DNA of 41,465 nt from Haliea sp. (GTDB taxonomy: Bacteria > Pseudomonadota > Gammaproteobacteria > Pseudomonadales > Halieaceae). The translations under genes were made by a program, and so were the position numbers. The DNA lies in NCBI GenBank assembly GCA_024642265.1, contig JAHEBL010000022.1:1-41465 (forward strand). Direction: 5' to 3'. Positions 8,365 through 17,414 of the stretch are shown in pieces. The notes beneath the pieces were generated by a model. That model searched no databases and was not told the DNA's origin. It worked only from the letters and a program-made list of their open reading frames with translations. The stretch's first letter is position 1. Every line of letters starts with the position of its first letter.

Positions 8365-9404
8365 AAGGACACTCCTCGCGCCAGCAGCGATTCCAGTTCC
8401 CCCGCCACACGTTCCATGGGGGTGTAGCGCATACAGCCGTGATGCCCCAGCGGACACTCGCGCTGGAAACAGGGTGTGCAATCGATGTCACTGGCCACGA
8501 TAGCGGCGTTGTCATTGAGCGGCGGGGTGAAGCCGGGCGAGGTGGCGCCATATACCACCACCAGGGGCCGCGCGAGCGCGGCGGCGATATGCATCAGTCC
8601 GGAATCGTTGCTGACCACTGCCGTTGCCAGGGACAGCAGGTCCACCGCCTCTGCCAGGCGGGTGCGACCGGCCAGGTCAAGACAGCGGGGGTGACCGCCG
8701 CACAGCTCACGGATGACAGCCGTGACCGGCTGGTCGTTGACAGACCCGAACAGGGCCACCTGCCAGCCTTTCTCCAGGTAACGGTCTGCCAGCCCGGCAT
8801 AGTAAGTATCGGGCCAGCGTTTGGCGCCGCCGAATTCAGCGCCGGGACAAAGCGCCAGCAGGGGCCGGTCCGGCGCCATACCCATCTGCTGGCTGCAGCG
8901 CAGGGCCTGCTCCCGGTCTATCGCCAGCCGGGGGGCCGGCAGCCGCGCCGGCAGAGTCTCACCCGGCGCCTGGCCCAGCGCGACAAAGCGCTGCACCATC
9001 AGCGGCAGCGCCTGCTCATCCAGTACACGCAGATCGTTTAACAGGCCATAGCGCTGCTCACCACGCCAACCGGTGCGGCGCGGGATGCCTGCGAACAGCG
9101 GCACCAGGGCAGATTTGAACGAGTTGGGTAACAGCAGGGCCTGGTCGTAACCGCGCGGCCCGAGCTCGCGGCCCAGGCGCCAGCGCCGGCCCAGGCCCAG
9201 CTCGCCGTGGCCGAGGGGCATGGGGATGGCGTTGCGGACCTCCGGCATGCGCTGCAGCAGGGGTTCGCTCCAGGCGGGTGCCAGCACGTCGATAGTCACG
9301 CCGGGGCGAGTTTGTTGCAGGAATATATAGAGAACCTGGGACATCACCATGTCACCTACCCAGGACGGGCCGATGACAAGTATATTGCGGGGACTGGCCG
9401 TCAC
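8361..9404 (-). CDS. waaF: ADP-heptose:LPS heptosyltransferase II
   Basis: WaaF (GT9) of 347 residues transfers the second heptose. Family features are NILVIGPSWVGDMVMSQ at the N-terminus, CPGAEFGGAKRWP mid-protein, SNDSGLMHIAAAL and the cysteine cluster CTPCFQRECPLGHHGC near the C-terminus. I choose GTG at 9404, which gives the usual length of about 348. Its ribosome site is weak, and the open frame continues to 9503 into ilvE, whose stop is 40 bp upstream. It is first of the waaF-waaC-waaG-waaP-kinase run and is probably co-transcribed with ilvE and glnE. Confidence 0.94.
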   Translation of the reverse strand: MTASPRNILVIGPSWVGDMVMSQVLYIFLQQTRPGVTIDVLAPAWSEPLLQRMPEVRNAIPMPLGHGELGLGRRWRLGRELGPRGYDQALLLPNSFKSALVPLFAGIPRRTGWRGEQRYGLLNDLRVLDEQALPLMVQRFVALGQAPGETLPARLPAPRLAIDREQALRCSQQMGMAPDRPLLALCPGAEFGGAKRWPDTYYAGLADRYLEKGWQVALFGSVNDQPVTAVIRELCGGHPRCLDLAGRTRLAEAVDLLSLATAVVSNDSGLMHIAAALARPLVVVYGATSPGFTPPLNDNAAIVASDIDCTPCFQRECPLGHHGCMRYTPMERVAGELESLLARGVSL

Positions 9405-9444
9405 CCGAACCGGCCTGGCGCCGATCCGGGGCAGTGTGGCCCTG

Positions 9445-10368
9445 TCAGGCCACCGGCTCCAGCCACTGGCTGTTCTCGCTCCGCTTGCCGCGCACCGTAT
9501 CAAAATACATGCTCTGTAATTTCTCGGTCACAGGCCCGCGACTGCCAGTGCCAATCTTCCGGCCATCCAGTGAACGGATGGGCACAACCTCGGCCGCCGT
9601 GCCGGTGAAGAACGCCTCGTCACAGATATAGACCTCGTCCCGGGTAATCCGCTTTTCACGGATGGTGTATCCCAGTTCCTCGGCCAGCGTAAAGATGGTG
9701 GCCCTGGTTATGCCGTCAAGGCAGGAGGTCAGGTCAGGGGTGGAGATCTGGTTGTCGCGGACAATGAACACGTTCTCACCGCTGCCCTCTGCGACACAGC
9801 CTTCATTGTCCAGCATCAGCGCTTCCTCAGCGCCGCAGTCAAGTGCCTCGCGCAGCGCAAGCATGGAGTTTATGTAGTTGCCGTTGGCTTTGGCTTTACA
9901 CATCGCTATGTTGATGTGGTGGCGGGTAAAGGAGGAGGTGCGCACAGTGATACCGCGGTCCCGCGCTTCCGGGTCCATGTAGGACGGCCAGGGCCAGGCC
10001 GCTATCATCACATGGGTCTTCAGGTTGTCGGCGCGCAGACCCATGCCCTCGGAACCGTAGAAGCACATGGGGCGCAGGTAGCCTTCCTCCAGACCGTTTT
10101 CACGTACCACGTCCTTTTGCGCCTGGTTCAGGGTCGCCTTGTCGAAGGGCATCGGCATACCCAGGATATGCGCCGAGTTGAACAGCCGGTCGGTGTGTTC
10201 CTTCAGGCGGAAGATGCAGGTACCCCGGGGGGTGTTATAGGCGCGCACGCCTTCGAACACACCGAGGCCGTAATGGAATGTGTGAGTCAATACATGCACC
10301 TTGGCCTCGCGCCAGGGAACCATTTCTCCATCGATCCAGATAAGACCATCGCGATCGGCCAGACTCAT
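9445..10368 (-). CDS. ilvE: Branched-chain amino acid aminotransferase
   Basis: A class IV PLP aminotransferase of 307 residues that interconverts Leu, Ile and Val with their 2-oxo acids. It has the N-terminal IWIDGEMVPWREAKVHVLTHTFHYGLGVFEG block, the PLP lysine in AKANGNYINSM (about K160), and the EGSGENVF and TGTAAEVVPI blocks. The start has AGGAG 7 nt upstream and follows glnE by 33 bp. The order glnE-ilvE-waaF matches Pseudomonas. Confidence 0.96.
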   Translation of the reverse strand: MSLADRDGLIWIDGEMVPWREAKVHVLTHTFHYGLGVFEGVRAYNTPRGTCIFRLKEHTDRLFNSAHILGMPMPFDKATLNQAQKDVVRENGLEEGYLRPMCFYGSEGMGLRADNLKTHVMIAAWPWPSYMDPEARDRGITVRTSSFTRHHINIAMCKAKANGNYINSMLALREALDCGAEEALMLDNEGCVAEGSGENVFIVRDNQISTPDLTSCLDGITRATIFTLAEELGYTIREKRITRDEVYICDEAFFTGTAAEVVPIRSLDGRKIGTGSRGPVTEKLQSMYFDTVRGKRSENSQWLEPVA

Positions 10369-10401
10369 TACACTACTCCTGTCAATTCATTGGTACTTCA
10401 G

Positions 10402-13275
10402 TTACGCGGCGGCAAACAACGCCTGCCACGCATCGGCGACGGCGGCCCGCATGTCAGCAAAGCGCTCCGCCGGTACTATGCCCGGCTGCTGTTGCAAGGA
10501 AAGTTGGTGGGCAGCGGACCGGTAGGCCAAATAGGCTTCGGTAAGCGCTTCGCACTTTTGCTGCTCGAATAGTCCTTCCCGACCCAGGGTCTCGAGAATG
10601 CGCACATTATCGGACCAGCGCGCCAGCCCCGGCAGGCGGTGAGACCACGCCAAGACGGCATATTGCACCATAAATTCTATATCGACGATACCACCCTCAC
10701 CCTGTTTTAGGTCAAATTGCCCGCTATGGGAGGGGCCTGCGGGCAGCAAGTGCTCGCGCATGCGGTCGCGCATCTGTTGTACCTCACCCGCGAGTGTTGC
10801 CATGTCGCGGGGCCTGCACAGGATCTCGGCCCGCACGGCCTCAACCTGCTCCGCCACCGCCGGGTCACCCGCCACGAAGCGGGCCCGCACCAGAGCCTGG
10901 TGCTCCCAGGTCCAGGCTGACTCGCGCTGGTAAGTGCTGAACCCGTGTATTGTCGAAACCAGCATGCCGGAGTTTCCCGAGGGGCGCAGGCGCATATCGA
11001 CTTCGTAGAGCTGGCCCAGGTTCGTGCGGGTTTCGAGTATGTGGATGATGCGCTGGCCAAGACGGGTGTAAAACACGGTGTTGTCGATACTGCGCTCTCC
11101 GTCGGTCACACCCTGGTCAGCGCCATCGCAGACAAACACGAGGTCCAGATCCGAACCGTATCCCAGCTCGATCCCACCCAGCTTGCCGTAGCCGAAGATG
11201 GCGAAACCGTATCCCGTACTATTTCTCTGCGGCTGTCCGTACTTATTGCTCAGGTCAGCCCAGGCTACCGCCAGCACCTGCTCCAGGATGACCTGCGCAA
11301 TCCAGGTCAGCTTGTCGCTCACCTGCATCAGGGGCAGCCGGCCAACCAGCTCACTCGCCGCGACCCGCAACACATGAGATGCCTTGAAATAGCGCAGCGC
11401 CTCCATCTGTGCCTCGAGGTCATCCGCTGCCAGCCTGGCCACCTGCTGGCGCAACTCGTTTTCAAGATGATCCTTGTCCGGCGCGGTATACAGGCTCGCC
11501 CGGTCCAGCAACTCGTCAAGTAACACCGGGTGCCGCGCCAGCTGCTCCGCAATCCAGGGGCTGGCCCCACACAAAGCCACCAGCTCCCCAAGGGCCGGGG
11601 GGTTCTCCAGCAACAGCACCAGGTAGGCGCTGCGCCGCACCACCGCTACCACCAGCGGCAGCACCCTCGCCAAGGCGAGGTCCGGGTCCTCCGCCTCGGC
11701 GCAGGCGCGCAACAGTTGCGGCATGAACTGCTCCAGCCGCTGGCGGCCCTCCACCTGCAGCGTGAGAACGCGGCCACTTTGCTGCAGCTCCTGCAACTCC
11801 TGCAGCGACTTTTCCGGCTCGCGGTAACCCAGGGTGGCGAGAGCCTCTGCAGTCAAGCCCTCGCCCCAGAGGGGCAGATCCTCATGCCCGGTGTCTGTCT
11901 CGCTCTCCCCGGGCTCGGCAATCAGATTATCAAAATGTGCAGCTACCACCACCCGGTGCTCATCCAGGGCCGCCAGGTAACCCTCCCAACTGCCGCAGCG
12001 CATCACTGTCGCCATGGCCAGCCGGGCCAGCCCGTCCTGTGGCAGCGCCTGGGTCTGCTTGTCCTGGTAGCCCTGTATGGCATGCTCGCTGTCGCGCAGG
12101 AAGAGGTAAGCCACCGTCAGGTCGTCCACGGCTTCTGCCGGCAGGCAACCCAGCTCCTGGCATTCACGCAGTACGGCCAGCAGCTCGCGCTGCTGCAGGC
12201 CCAGATCACGCCCGCCGCGAATCAGCTGAAAACACTGGGCGATGAATTCCACCTCGCGAATACCGCCGTGCCCGAGTTTTACGTTGTCCTGCAAGCCACG
12301 GCGTCGCACCTCTGAGCTGATCATCTGCTTCATGCCGCGCAGGCTTTCGATCACGCCGAAATCGACATAGCGACGAAACACAAACGGTCGCAGGGCCGCC
12401 ATCAACTCGTTGGCTCGCGCCGGGTCGCCGGTAACCGGCCGGGCCTTGATCAGTGCATAGCGCTCCCAATCCCGGCCCTGGTCCTGGTAGTACTCCTCCA
12501 GTGCGGCAAAATTGTGCACCAGGGCACCGCTGTCCCCGTAGGGCCGCAGGCGCATATCCACCCGGAATACGAAACCCTCCGCGGTCACCTGGTCGAGCGA
12601 GCTGATCAGCGCGCGACCGACCCGGGTGAAGAACTCCTCATTGCTGATGGATTTCGTCTCGCTGTCGGTCTCGCCCGCCTCGGGATAGGCAAATATGAGA
12701 TCTATATCAGAAGATACATTCAGCTCCCGCGCCCCCAGCTTGCCCATGGCAAGCACGATGAGCTGCTGTCGCTGGCCGCTGTTGCGACCCCGGGGTACGC
12801 CAAAGCGTGCCTCCATGGCCGCCTGGCTGATATCCAGAGCCTCGGCGATACAGGCCTCCGCCAACAGGGAGGTATCGCGCACGGTTTCACGGGTGTCCGC
12901 CAACCGACAGAAGTCCCGCCAGATAATCCGCAGCATATGCCGCTGGCGGTAGCGCCGCAGCACCGCGCCCGGTTCCAGATCGGCGCTGCCCAGTTGACGG
13001 TGCAACTCTGCGCGAAATGCCGTTTCAGGCAGGGATGCCTGCAACTCGTCACCGCCCAGCAGGTCCAGCAACAGGGCGGGCTGGCGCCGACAAAGATCGG
13101 AAATAAATGGGCTGCAGGCCAATACCAGCGGTAACTGAGCGGCGGCGGGTCCGGTGCCGGCAGCCGTCCGGAGCTGCTCTGCCAGTGGCGCCGGCGCGCG
13201 TTCCAGAATGTTGTTCCAGCTGACCCGCGCTACATCGGCCAGGGCGGCGGGCAAATCAGGCATGTCATGCTGCAT
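10402..13275 (-). CDS. glnE: Bifunctional glutamine synthetase adenylyltransferase/deadenylase
   Basis: GlnE of 957 residues attaches AMP to, and removes it from, glutamine synthetase in response to PII and glutamine. Two nucleotidyltransferase domains are visible. The N-terminal adenylyl-removing one carries NVSSDIDLIFAYPEAG near residue 190. The C-terminal adenylylating one carries LGYGSDLDLVFVCDGADQ near residue 700. Each is followed by a helical PII-UTase-like domain, for example RPFVFRRYVDFGVIESLRGMK. Either the ATG at 13275 or the one four codons later may be used; no ribosome site decides. It sits 23 bp after the ATPase gene. Confidence 0.96.
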   Translation of the reverse strand: MQHDMPDLPAALADVARVSWNNILERAPAPLAEQLRTAAGTGPAAAQLPLVLACSPFISDLCRRQPALLLDLLGGDELQASLPETAFRAELHRQLGSADLEPGAVLRRYRQRHMLRIIWRDFCRLADTRETVRDTSLLAEACIAEALDISQAAMEARFGVPRGRNSGQRQQLIVLAMGKLGARELNVSSDIDLIFAYPEAGETDSETKSISNEEFFTRVGRALISSLDQVTAEGFVFRVDMRLRPYGDSGALVHNFAALEEYYQDQGRDWERYALIKARPVTGDPARANELMAALRPFVFRRYVDFGVIESLRGMKQMISSEVRRRGLQDNVKLGHGGIREVEFIAQCFQLIRGGRDLGLQQRELLAVLRECQELGCLPAEAVDDLTVAYLFLRDSEHAIQGYQDKQTQALPQDGLARLAMATVMRCGSWEGYLAALDEHRVVVAAHFDNLIAEPGESETDTGHEDLPLWGEGLTAEALATLGYREPEKSLQELQELQQSGRVLTLQVEGRQRLEQFMPQLLRACAEAEDPDLALARVLPLVVAVVRRSAYLVLLLENPPALGELVALCGASPWIAEQLARHPVLLDELLDRASLYTAPDKDHLENELRQQVARLAADDLEAQMEALRYFKASHVLRVAASELVGRLPLMQVSDKLTWIAQVILEQVLAVAWADLSNKYGQPQRNSTGYGFAIFGYGKLGGIELGYGSDLDLVFVCDGADQGVTDGERSIDNTVFYTRLGQRIIHILETRTNLGQLYEVDMRLRPSGNSGMLVSTIHGFSTYQRESAWTWEHQALVRARFVAGDPAVAEQVEAVRAEILCRPRDMATLAGEVQQMRDRMREHLLPAGPSHSGQFDLKQGEGGIVDIEFMVQYAVLAWSHRLPGLARWSDNVRILETLGREGLFEQQKCEALTEAYLAYRSAAHQLSLQQQPGIVPAERFADMRAAVADAWQALFAAA

Positions 13276-13298
13276 GGTTGTCAGTTACCTGTGACGGC

Positions 13299-15086
13299 TC
13301 AGGCGTCCAGAATGGGCGCGACGCGCATCACTTCCTCGATGGTGGTCTCACCCCTGGCCACCCGGCTGGCACCGCTCAGGCGCAGGGTGTGCATACCCTC
13401 AGCCATCGCCGCCTGGCGGATGTTGGCTGTCTCCAGCTGCGGCGTGATGTGGGATTGTACTGAAGGACTGTTTACCAGCACCTCGTAAATACCCTGGCGC
13501 CCCATATAACCCGTGTCGCGGCAGAGTTTACAGCCGACCGGTCGCGCCACCTGCTCCGGCGGGGCCAGGGTCCAGGGCTGTGTCAGCTCCCGCCAGGCAT
13601 CCAGGTCCAGCGGGGTAAAGGTCTTGCACGACGGGCAAAGAATTCGCACCAGTCGCTGGGACATGACACCCCGCACCGTGGCCTTGATCAGGTAGGCCGG
13701 CACGCCCAGCTCCAGCAGGCGGGAAATCGATGAGGGTGAGTCGTTGGTGTGCAGGGTAGACAGCACCAGGTGTCCGGTGAGAGCCGCCTGCACCGCCATG
13801 TTGGCGGTTTCCAGGTCGCGGATCTCGCCGACCATGATGATATCCGGGTCCTGCCGCATCAGGGCCCGCACCCCGGAAGAGAAGTCCAGGCTGATGGAGT
13901 GGTTCACCTGCATCTGGTTGAAGGCGCCCTCGACCATCTCGATCGGATCCTCGATGGTACAGACATTCACCTGCGAGGTGGCCAGCTGGCGCAGGGTGGA
14001 ATACAGGGTGGTGGTCTTGCCCGAGCCGGTCGGCCCGGTGACCAGCACAATGCCATTGCCCTGGCCGGTCATGCGGTGCCAGCGGGCGAGATCGTCATCC
14101 GCCAGGCCCAGTTGCTCAAAGGTTTTCTGCAATACGTCCGGGTCGAATATGCGCATCACCAGCTTTTCGCCAAAGGCGGTGGGCAGGGTGGCAAGGCGCA
14201 GTTCCACCTCGTTGCCCTCGGGCGTACGGGTTTTCAGGCGGCCGTCCTGGGGCCGGCGCTTCTCCGCCACATCCATGCGCCCGAGAATCTTGAGGCGACT
14301 GGTCACAGCCGCACACACCTGCTGGGGCAGCTCATAGACACTGTGCAAAACCCCGTCTATACGAAACCTGACCTTGCCCACGTCGCGCCGGGGTTCGATA
14401 TGGATGTCGCTGGCCCGTTGCTCGAAGGCGTACTGCAACAGCCAGTCCACGATATTGACTATGTGCTGGTCATTGGCGTCCGGCTCTTTCATCGAGCCCA
14501 GTTCCAGCATCTGCTCGAGGTTGGTCACCCCGGCGCCGGATTCCCCCCGATCCGCTCCGCGGGCGCGGTTCACCGAACCGGCCATGGTGTAGAACTCGGC
14601 GGTGTGACGGGCAATCGCGCGCGGATCGGTCAGCACCCGGCGAATGCGTTTGCGCAACACATGCTCAAGATTGCTCTCCCAGGCCTTCATGAACGGCTCG
14701 GCGCTGGCGATTACCACTTCCTTGTCGGTCACCTCCACAGCCAGTATCCGGTGACGCTCCGCGAAGGCCCGGGACATGACCTCGGCGATCGCGGTGACGT
14801 TGATCTTGAGCGGATCGATCTCATAAACCGCCTGGTCCACCCTGCCACCCATCCAGGCCAACAGGTCATCCATGTCGAGCAGTTTGCCTGGCGCGGCGGC
14901 ATCGCCCAGTTTTTGCTCCGCCAGGAATACCAGGGGATGCACCCGGACCACCGGCGTTTTCACCACCCTGGCCATGTCGACTGCAGAAAGCCTGCCATCG
15001 GCATGCAGATCCCGGGCGAGGCCAATCAATTCAAGGCGTTGCTCCATCAACTGCTCACCAAAGTTGGTCGCCATACTTCGCCCCAT
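13299..15086 (-). CDS. GspE/PulE-family secretion or pilus ATPase (MshE-like)
   Basis: A 595-residue hexameric traffic ATPase with an N-terminal MshEN-like domain (about 40-160) followed by the T2SSE domain. Walker A is GPTGSGKTTT (351-360), the Asp box is CTIEDPIEMVEG, Walker B is MVGEIRDLETA and the His box is LSTLHTND. The tetracysteine zinc motif (CPSC, later CKLC) is present, as in GspE and PilB/MshE. No other secretion or pilus gene is near, so its machine cannot be named here. Starts at 15086 or 15074 are both possible. It is upstream of and probably co-transcribed with glnE. Confidence 0.88.
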   Translation of the reverse strand: MGRSMATNFGEQLMEQRLELIGLARDLHADGRLSAVDMARVVKTPVVRVHPLVFLAEQKLGDAAAPGKLLDMDDLLAWMGGRVDQAVYEIDPLKINVTAIAEVMSRAFAERHRILAVEVTDKEVVIASAEPFMKAWESNLEHVLRKRIRRVLTDPRAIARHTAEFYTMAGSVNRARGADRGESGAGVTNLEQMLELGSMKEPDANDQHIVNIVDWLLQYAFEQRASDIHIEPRRDVGKVRFRIDGVLHSVYELPQQVCAAVTSRLKILGRMDVAEKRRPQDGRLKTRTPEGNEVELRLATLPTAFGEKLVMRIFDPDVLQKTFEQLGLADDDLARWHRMTGQGNGIVLVTGPTGSGKTTTLYSTLRQLATSQVNVCTIEDPIEMVEGAFNQMQVNHSISLDFSSGVRALMRQDPDIIMVGEIRDLETANMAVQAALTGHLVLSTLHTNDSPSSISRLLELGVPAYLIKATVRGVMSQRLVRILCPSCKTFTPLDLDAWRELTQPWTLAPPEQVARPVGCKLCRDTGYMGRQGIYEVLVNSPSVQSHITPQLETANIRQAAMAEGMHTLRLSGASRVARGETTIEEVMRVAPILDA

Positions 15087-15181
15087 GCGGAAAAAACCAG
15101 ATCAAATCATGCTAACACACACGCTGTCCGACTCCATTTTGATTTGTGTCAGTAAGGCCGCCGTGGCAACCCGGGAAATTT

Positions 15182-15200
15182 TTGACAACTTTATGACAAT
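15182..15200 (-). promoter_or_regulatory. Pho-box-like direct repeat upstream of the phosphate uptake genes
   Basis: Read on the - strand, the site is TTGTCA, five bases (TAAAG), TTGTCA, so two hexamers 11 bp apart. This is the architecture of the PhoB Pho box (CTGTCAT repeats at 11-bp spacing). On the + strand the halves appear as TTGACA and ATGACA and coincide with the candidate -35 of the PhoU-like/pit promoter. PhoB binding is inferred. A site in this position and orientation would fit repression rather than activation. Confidence 0.45.
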
Positions 15201-15221
15201 TGCCCGCATTGCTCCTACACT
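15193..15221 (+). promoter_or_regulatory. Candidate sigma-70 promoter of the PhoU-like/pit operon
   Basis: A -35-like ATGACA (15193-15198) and a -10-like TACACT (15216-15221) are separated by 17 bp. Two further -10-like hexamers, TACACC and TACACT, follow at exact 14-bp steps because of the tandem repeat at 15211-15252. The start codon lies 66 bp downstream of the first -10. Confidence 0.5.
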
Positions 15222-15252
15222 ATCGCTCCTACACCATCGCCCCTACACTATC
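15211..15252 (+). repeat. Three tandem 14-bp repeats
   Basis: Units GCTCCTACACTATC (15211-15224), GCTCCTACACCATC (15225-15238) and GCCCCTACACTATC (15239-15252) are directly adjacent. Units two and three each differ from the first by one base. Each contains a TACACT/TACACC -10-like hexamer. The array ends 34 bp before the PhoU-like start codon. Confidence 0.9.
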
Positions 15253-15286
15253 GGCGGCAGTCATATACCACCCAGGGAGTTCCAAA

Positions 15287-15967
15287 ATGGCAGGATCAAA
15301 CATCCTCGGCAACCTGTTCGGCCGCTCGCCCATAGGCCCTATCCAGGAGCATATGCAGGTCGCCAACCAGGCTGTCCAGTTGCTGCCAGACCTGCTGCGG
15401 GCCACCGCCGCCGGTGACTGGGATACCGCCAGGGCACTCCACAAGGAAATCGAACAGGCGGAGCGCGCCGCCGACAAACTCAAGCGCTCGGTGCGCCGCC
15501 ACCTGCCCAAGAGCCTGTTCCTGCCGGTCCCGCGGTCAGACCTGCTGGGGCTGGTCAGCATGCAGGACGCCGTGGCCAACACCGCGCGGGATGTGGCTGT
15601 GATCATCATGGGCCGCAACATGTGTTTCCCCGAACCGCTGCAGGAGGGCGTGCTCGAATACACCGAGGCCTGCGCCGCCGCCGCCAACCAGGCACTGCTG
15701 GCCATCCAGGAACTGGACGAGTTGCTGGAAGTGGGCTTCAGCGGACGCGAGGTGAAGCGTGTCGAGGCGATGCTCAAACAACTGGATAAAATGGAGCGGC
15801 GCACCGACAAGCTGGCCATCGACCTGCGCGGAAAATTATTCAAAATGGAAAGCGAACTACCCCCGGTAGATGTCATGTTCTATTACCGGGTGCTGTCCCT
15901 GCTGGGAACTGTCGCAGACGAAGCCGAGGCAGTCGGCGATCGCCTGCAGGTCCTGATGGCCAAATAA
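15287..15967 (+). CDS. PhoU-like DUF47 (TIGR00153) phosphate transport partner
   Basis: A 226-residue helical protein of the DUF47/PhoU-like family, which usually accompanies Pit phosphate permeases and probably regulates them. Visible features are the N-terminal LFGRSPIGPIQEHM, alternating long helices rich in Glu, Lys and Arg, and two acidic PhoU-type metal-binding stretches (HKEIEQAERAAD and ADEAEAVGDRL). The ATG at 15287 has AGGGAG 7 nt upstream; an open frame to 15200 runs through the promoter and is rejected. It is followed after 21 bp by pit. The same gene pair (orfA-pit) is known in Sinorhizobium meliloti. Confidence 0.9.
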   Translation: MAGSNILGNLFGRSPIGPIQEHMQVANQAVQLLPDLLRATAAGDWDTARALHKEIEQAERAADKLKRSVRRHLPKSLFLPVPRSDLLGLVSMQDAVANTARDVAVIIMGRNMCFPEPLQEGVLEYTEACAAAANQALLAIQELDELLEVGFSGREVKRVEAMLKQLDKMERRTDKLAIDLRGKLFKMESELPPVDVMFYYRVLSLLGTVADEAEAVGDRLQVLMAK

Positions 15968-15988
15968 GACTAATAACAGGAGCACATC

Positions 15989-17272
15989 GTGGAAATCATC
16001 GCTCAGCACGGGACGACCTTCATGGTCCTGGCCTGCCTTTTCGGCTTTTTCATGGCCTGGGGCATTGGCGCAAATGACGTGGCCAACGCCATGGGGACCT
16101 CGGTGGGGTCCCGCGCCCTGACCATCACCCAGGCAATCTTCATCGCCATGATTTTTGAATTCGCCGGCGCCTACCTGGCGGGCGGCGAGGTGACCGCAAC
16201 CATCCGCAAGGGCATTATCGATGCCGAGGTAATGGCGGGTCACCCCGAGCTGATGGTGTATGGCATGCTGGCGGCGCTGCTGGCGGCAGCCACCTGGCTG
16301 CTGATTGCCAGCATGCAGGGCTGGCCGGTGTCTACCACCCACTCCATCGTCGGCGCGATTGTGGGCTTCGCTGCAGTGGGAATCTCTCTCGAAGCCATTC
16401 ACTGGGACAAGGTGGGTAATATTGTAGCGAGCTGGGTGGTGTCCCCGCTGATCGCGGGGACGATTTCCTACTGGCTGTTCATAAGCGTCAAATACCTGAT
16501 CCTCGACACGGAAGACCCCTTTCACCGGGCCAAACGCATTATCCCGCTGTACATGTGGCTGGTGGGTTTCATGATTTCCATGGTGACCCTGGTAAAAGGC
16601 CTGACGCATGTCGGTATCACCCTGGATTTGGGGCTGGGCGACGAGTTTGCCGATGCCGCACTGGCGTCGGCGCTTATCGGCCTGCTGGTGGCCGCTTTCG
16701 GGGCCGTGATGCTGCGACGGGTGCAGGAAGTGCCTAACCAGCGCAACCGCTTTGAGAGCGTGGAACGCGTATTTGCGATTCTCATGGTGTTCACCGCCTG
16801 CTCCATGGCCTTCGCCCACGGGTCCAACGATGTGGCCAATGCCGTGGGACCGTTGGCAGCGGTGGTCAGCACAGTGCAGTCGGGCGGCGTAATCTCTGCA
16901 AAATCCGCCATGCCATGGTGGATCCTGATGGTCGGCGCAGTCGGCATTGTCGCCGGCCTTGCCACCTACGGCTGGCGGGTCATAGCCACGGTGGGCCGCA
17001 AAATCACTGAACTCACGCCCAGCCGGGGCTTCGCTGCAGAGCTGGGCGCCGCGGGCACCGTGGTCATCGCCTCGGCCACCGGCCTGCCGATCTCCACGAC
17101 CCACACCCTGGTTGGCGCGGTGCTGGGTGTGGGCTTCGCCCGGGGTATCGGCGCGCTGAACACGCGTATCATCGGCTCCATTTTCATGTCCTGGCTGATC
17201 ACACTGCCCGCCGGCGCCGGACTGGCAATTATCTTCTTCTATATTTTCAAGGCGATTTTCGGTTTCGAGTAA
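15989..17272 (+). CDS. pit: Inorganic phosphate permease, Pit family
   Basis: A 427-residue integral membrane PHO4/PitA-type transporter, a low-affinity uptake system for metal-phosphate driven by protons or Na+. The duplicated signature is visible as GIGANDVANAMGTSVGS (from about residue 26) and AHGSNDVANAVGPLAAV (near 275). Each half has GLPISTTHTLVG/WPVSTTHSIVG, the conserved second motif. About ten hydrophobic segments are present. The GTG start at 15989 has AGGAG 6-7 nt upstream; an ATG twelve codons later would truncate the first segment. It forms an operon with the PhoU-like gene. Confidence 0.93.
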   Translation: MEIIAQHGTTFMVLACLFGFFMAWGIGANDVANAMGTSVGSRALTITQAIFIAMIFEFAGAYLAGGEVTATIRKGIIDAEVMAGHPELMVYGMLAALLAAATWLLIASMQGWPVSTTHSIVGAIVGFAAVGISLEAIHWDKVGNIVASWVVSPLIAGTISYWLFISVKYLILDTEDPFHRAKRIIPLYMWLVGFMISMVTLVKGLTHVGITLDLGLGDEFADAALASALIGLLVAAFGAVMLRRVQEVPNQRNRFESVERVFAILMVFTACSMAFAHGSNDVANAVGPLAAVVSTVQSGGVISAKSAMPWWILMVGAVGIVAGLATYGWRVIATVGRKITELTPSRGFAAELGAAGTVVIASATGLPISTTHTLVGAVLGVGFARGIGALNTRIIGSIFMSWLITLPAGAGLAIIFFYIFKAIFGFE

Positions 17273-17414
17273 CACGGGCGGCCACCGGCACGGCGCCAAC
17301 TGCGGGCTGTCCGGATGGTGCACTACTCGCGGTGCGAAATTAGCGAAGCCCGGCATGTAACAATAATGCTGGCGGGGTACACTAGTTGCCCTCCAGCCGG
17401 CCCCGGGGATCCCG

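Noticed and set aside
13749-15155. A 468-codon + strand open frame opposite the GspE-type ATPase
   Set aside because: It has no recognisable motif, overlaps a clear traffic ATPase over nearly its whole length and extends into the promoter region. It is an antisense shadow.
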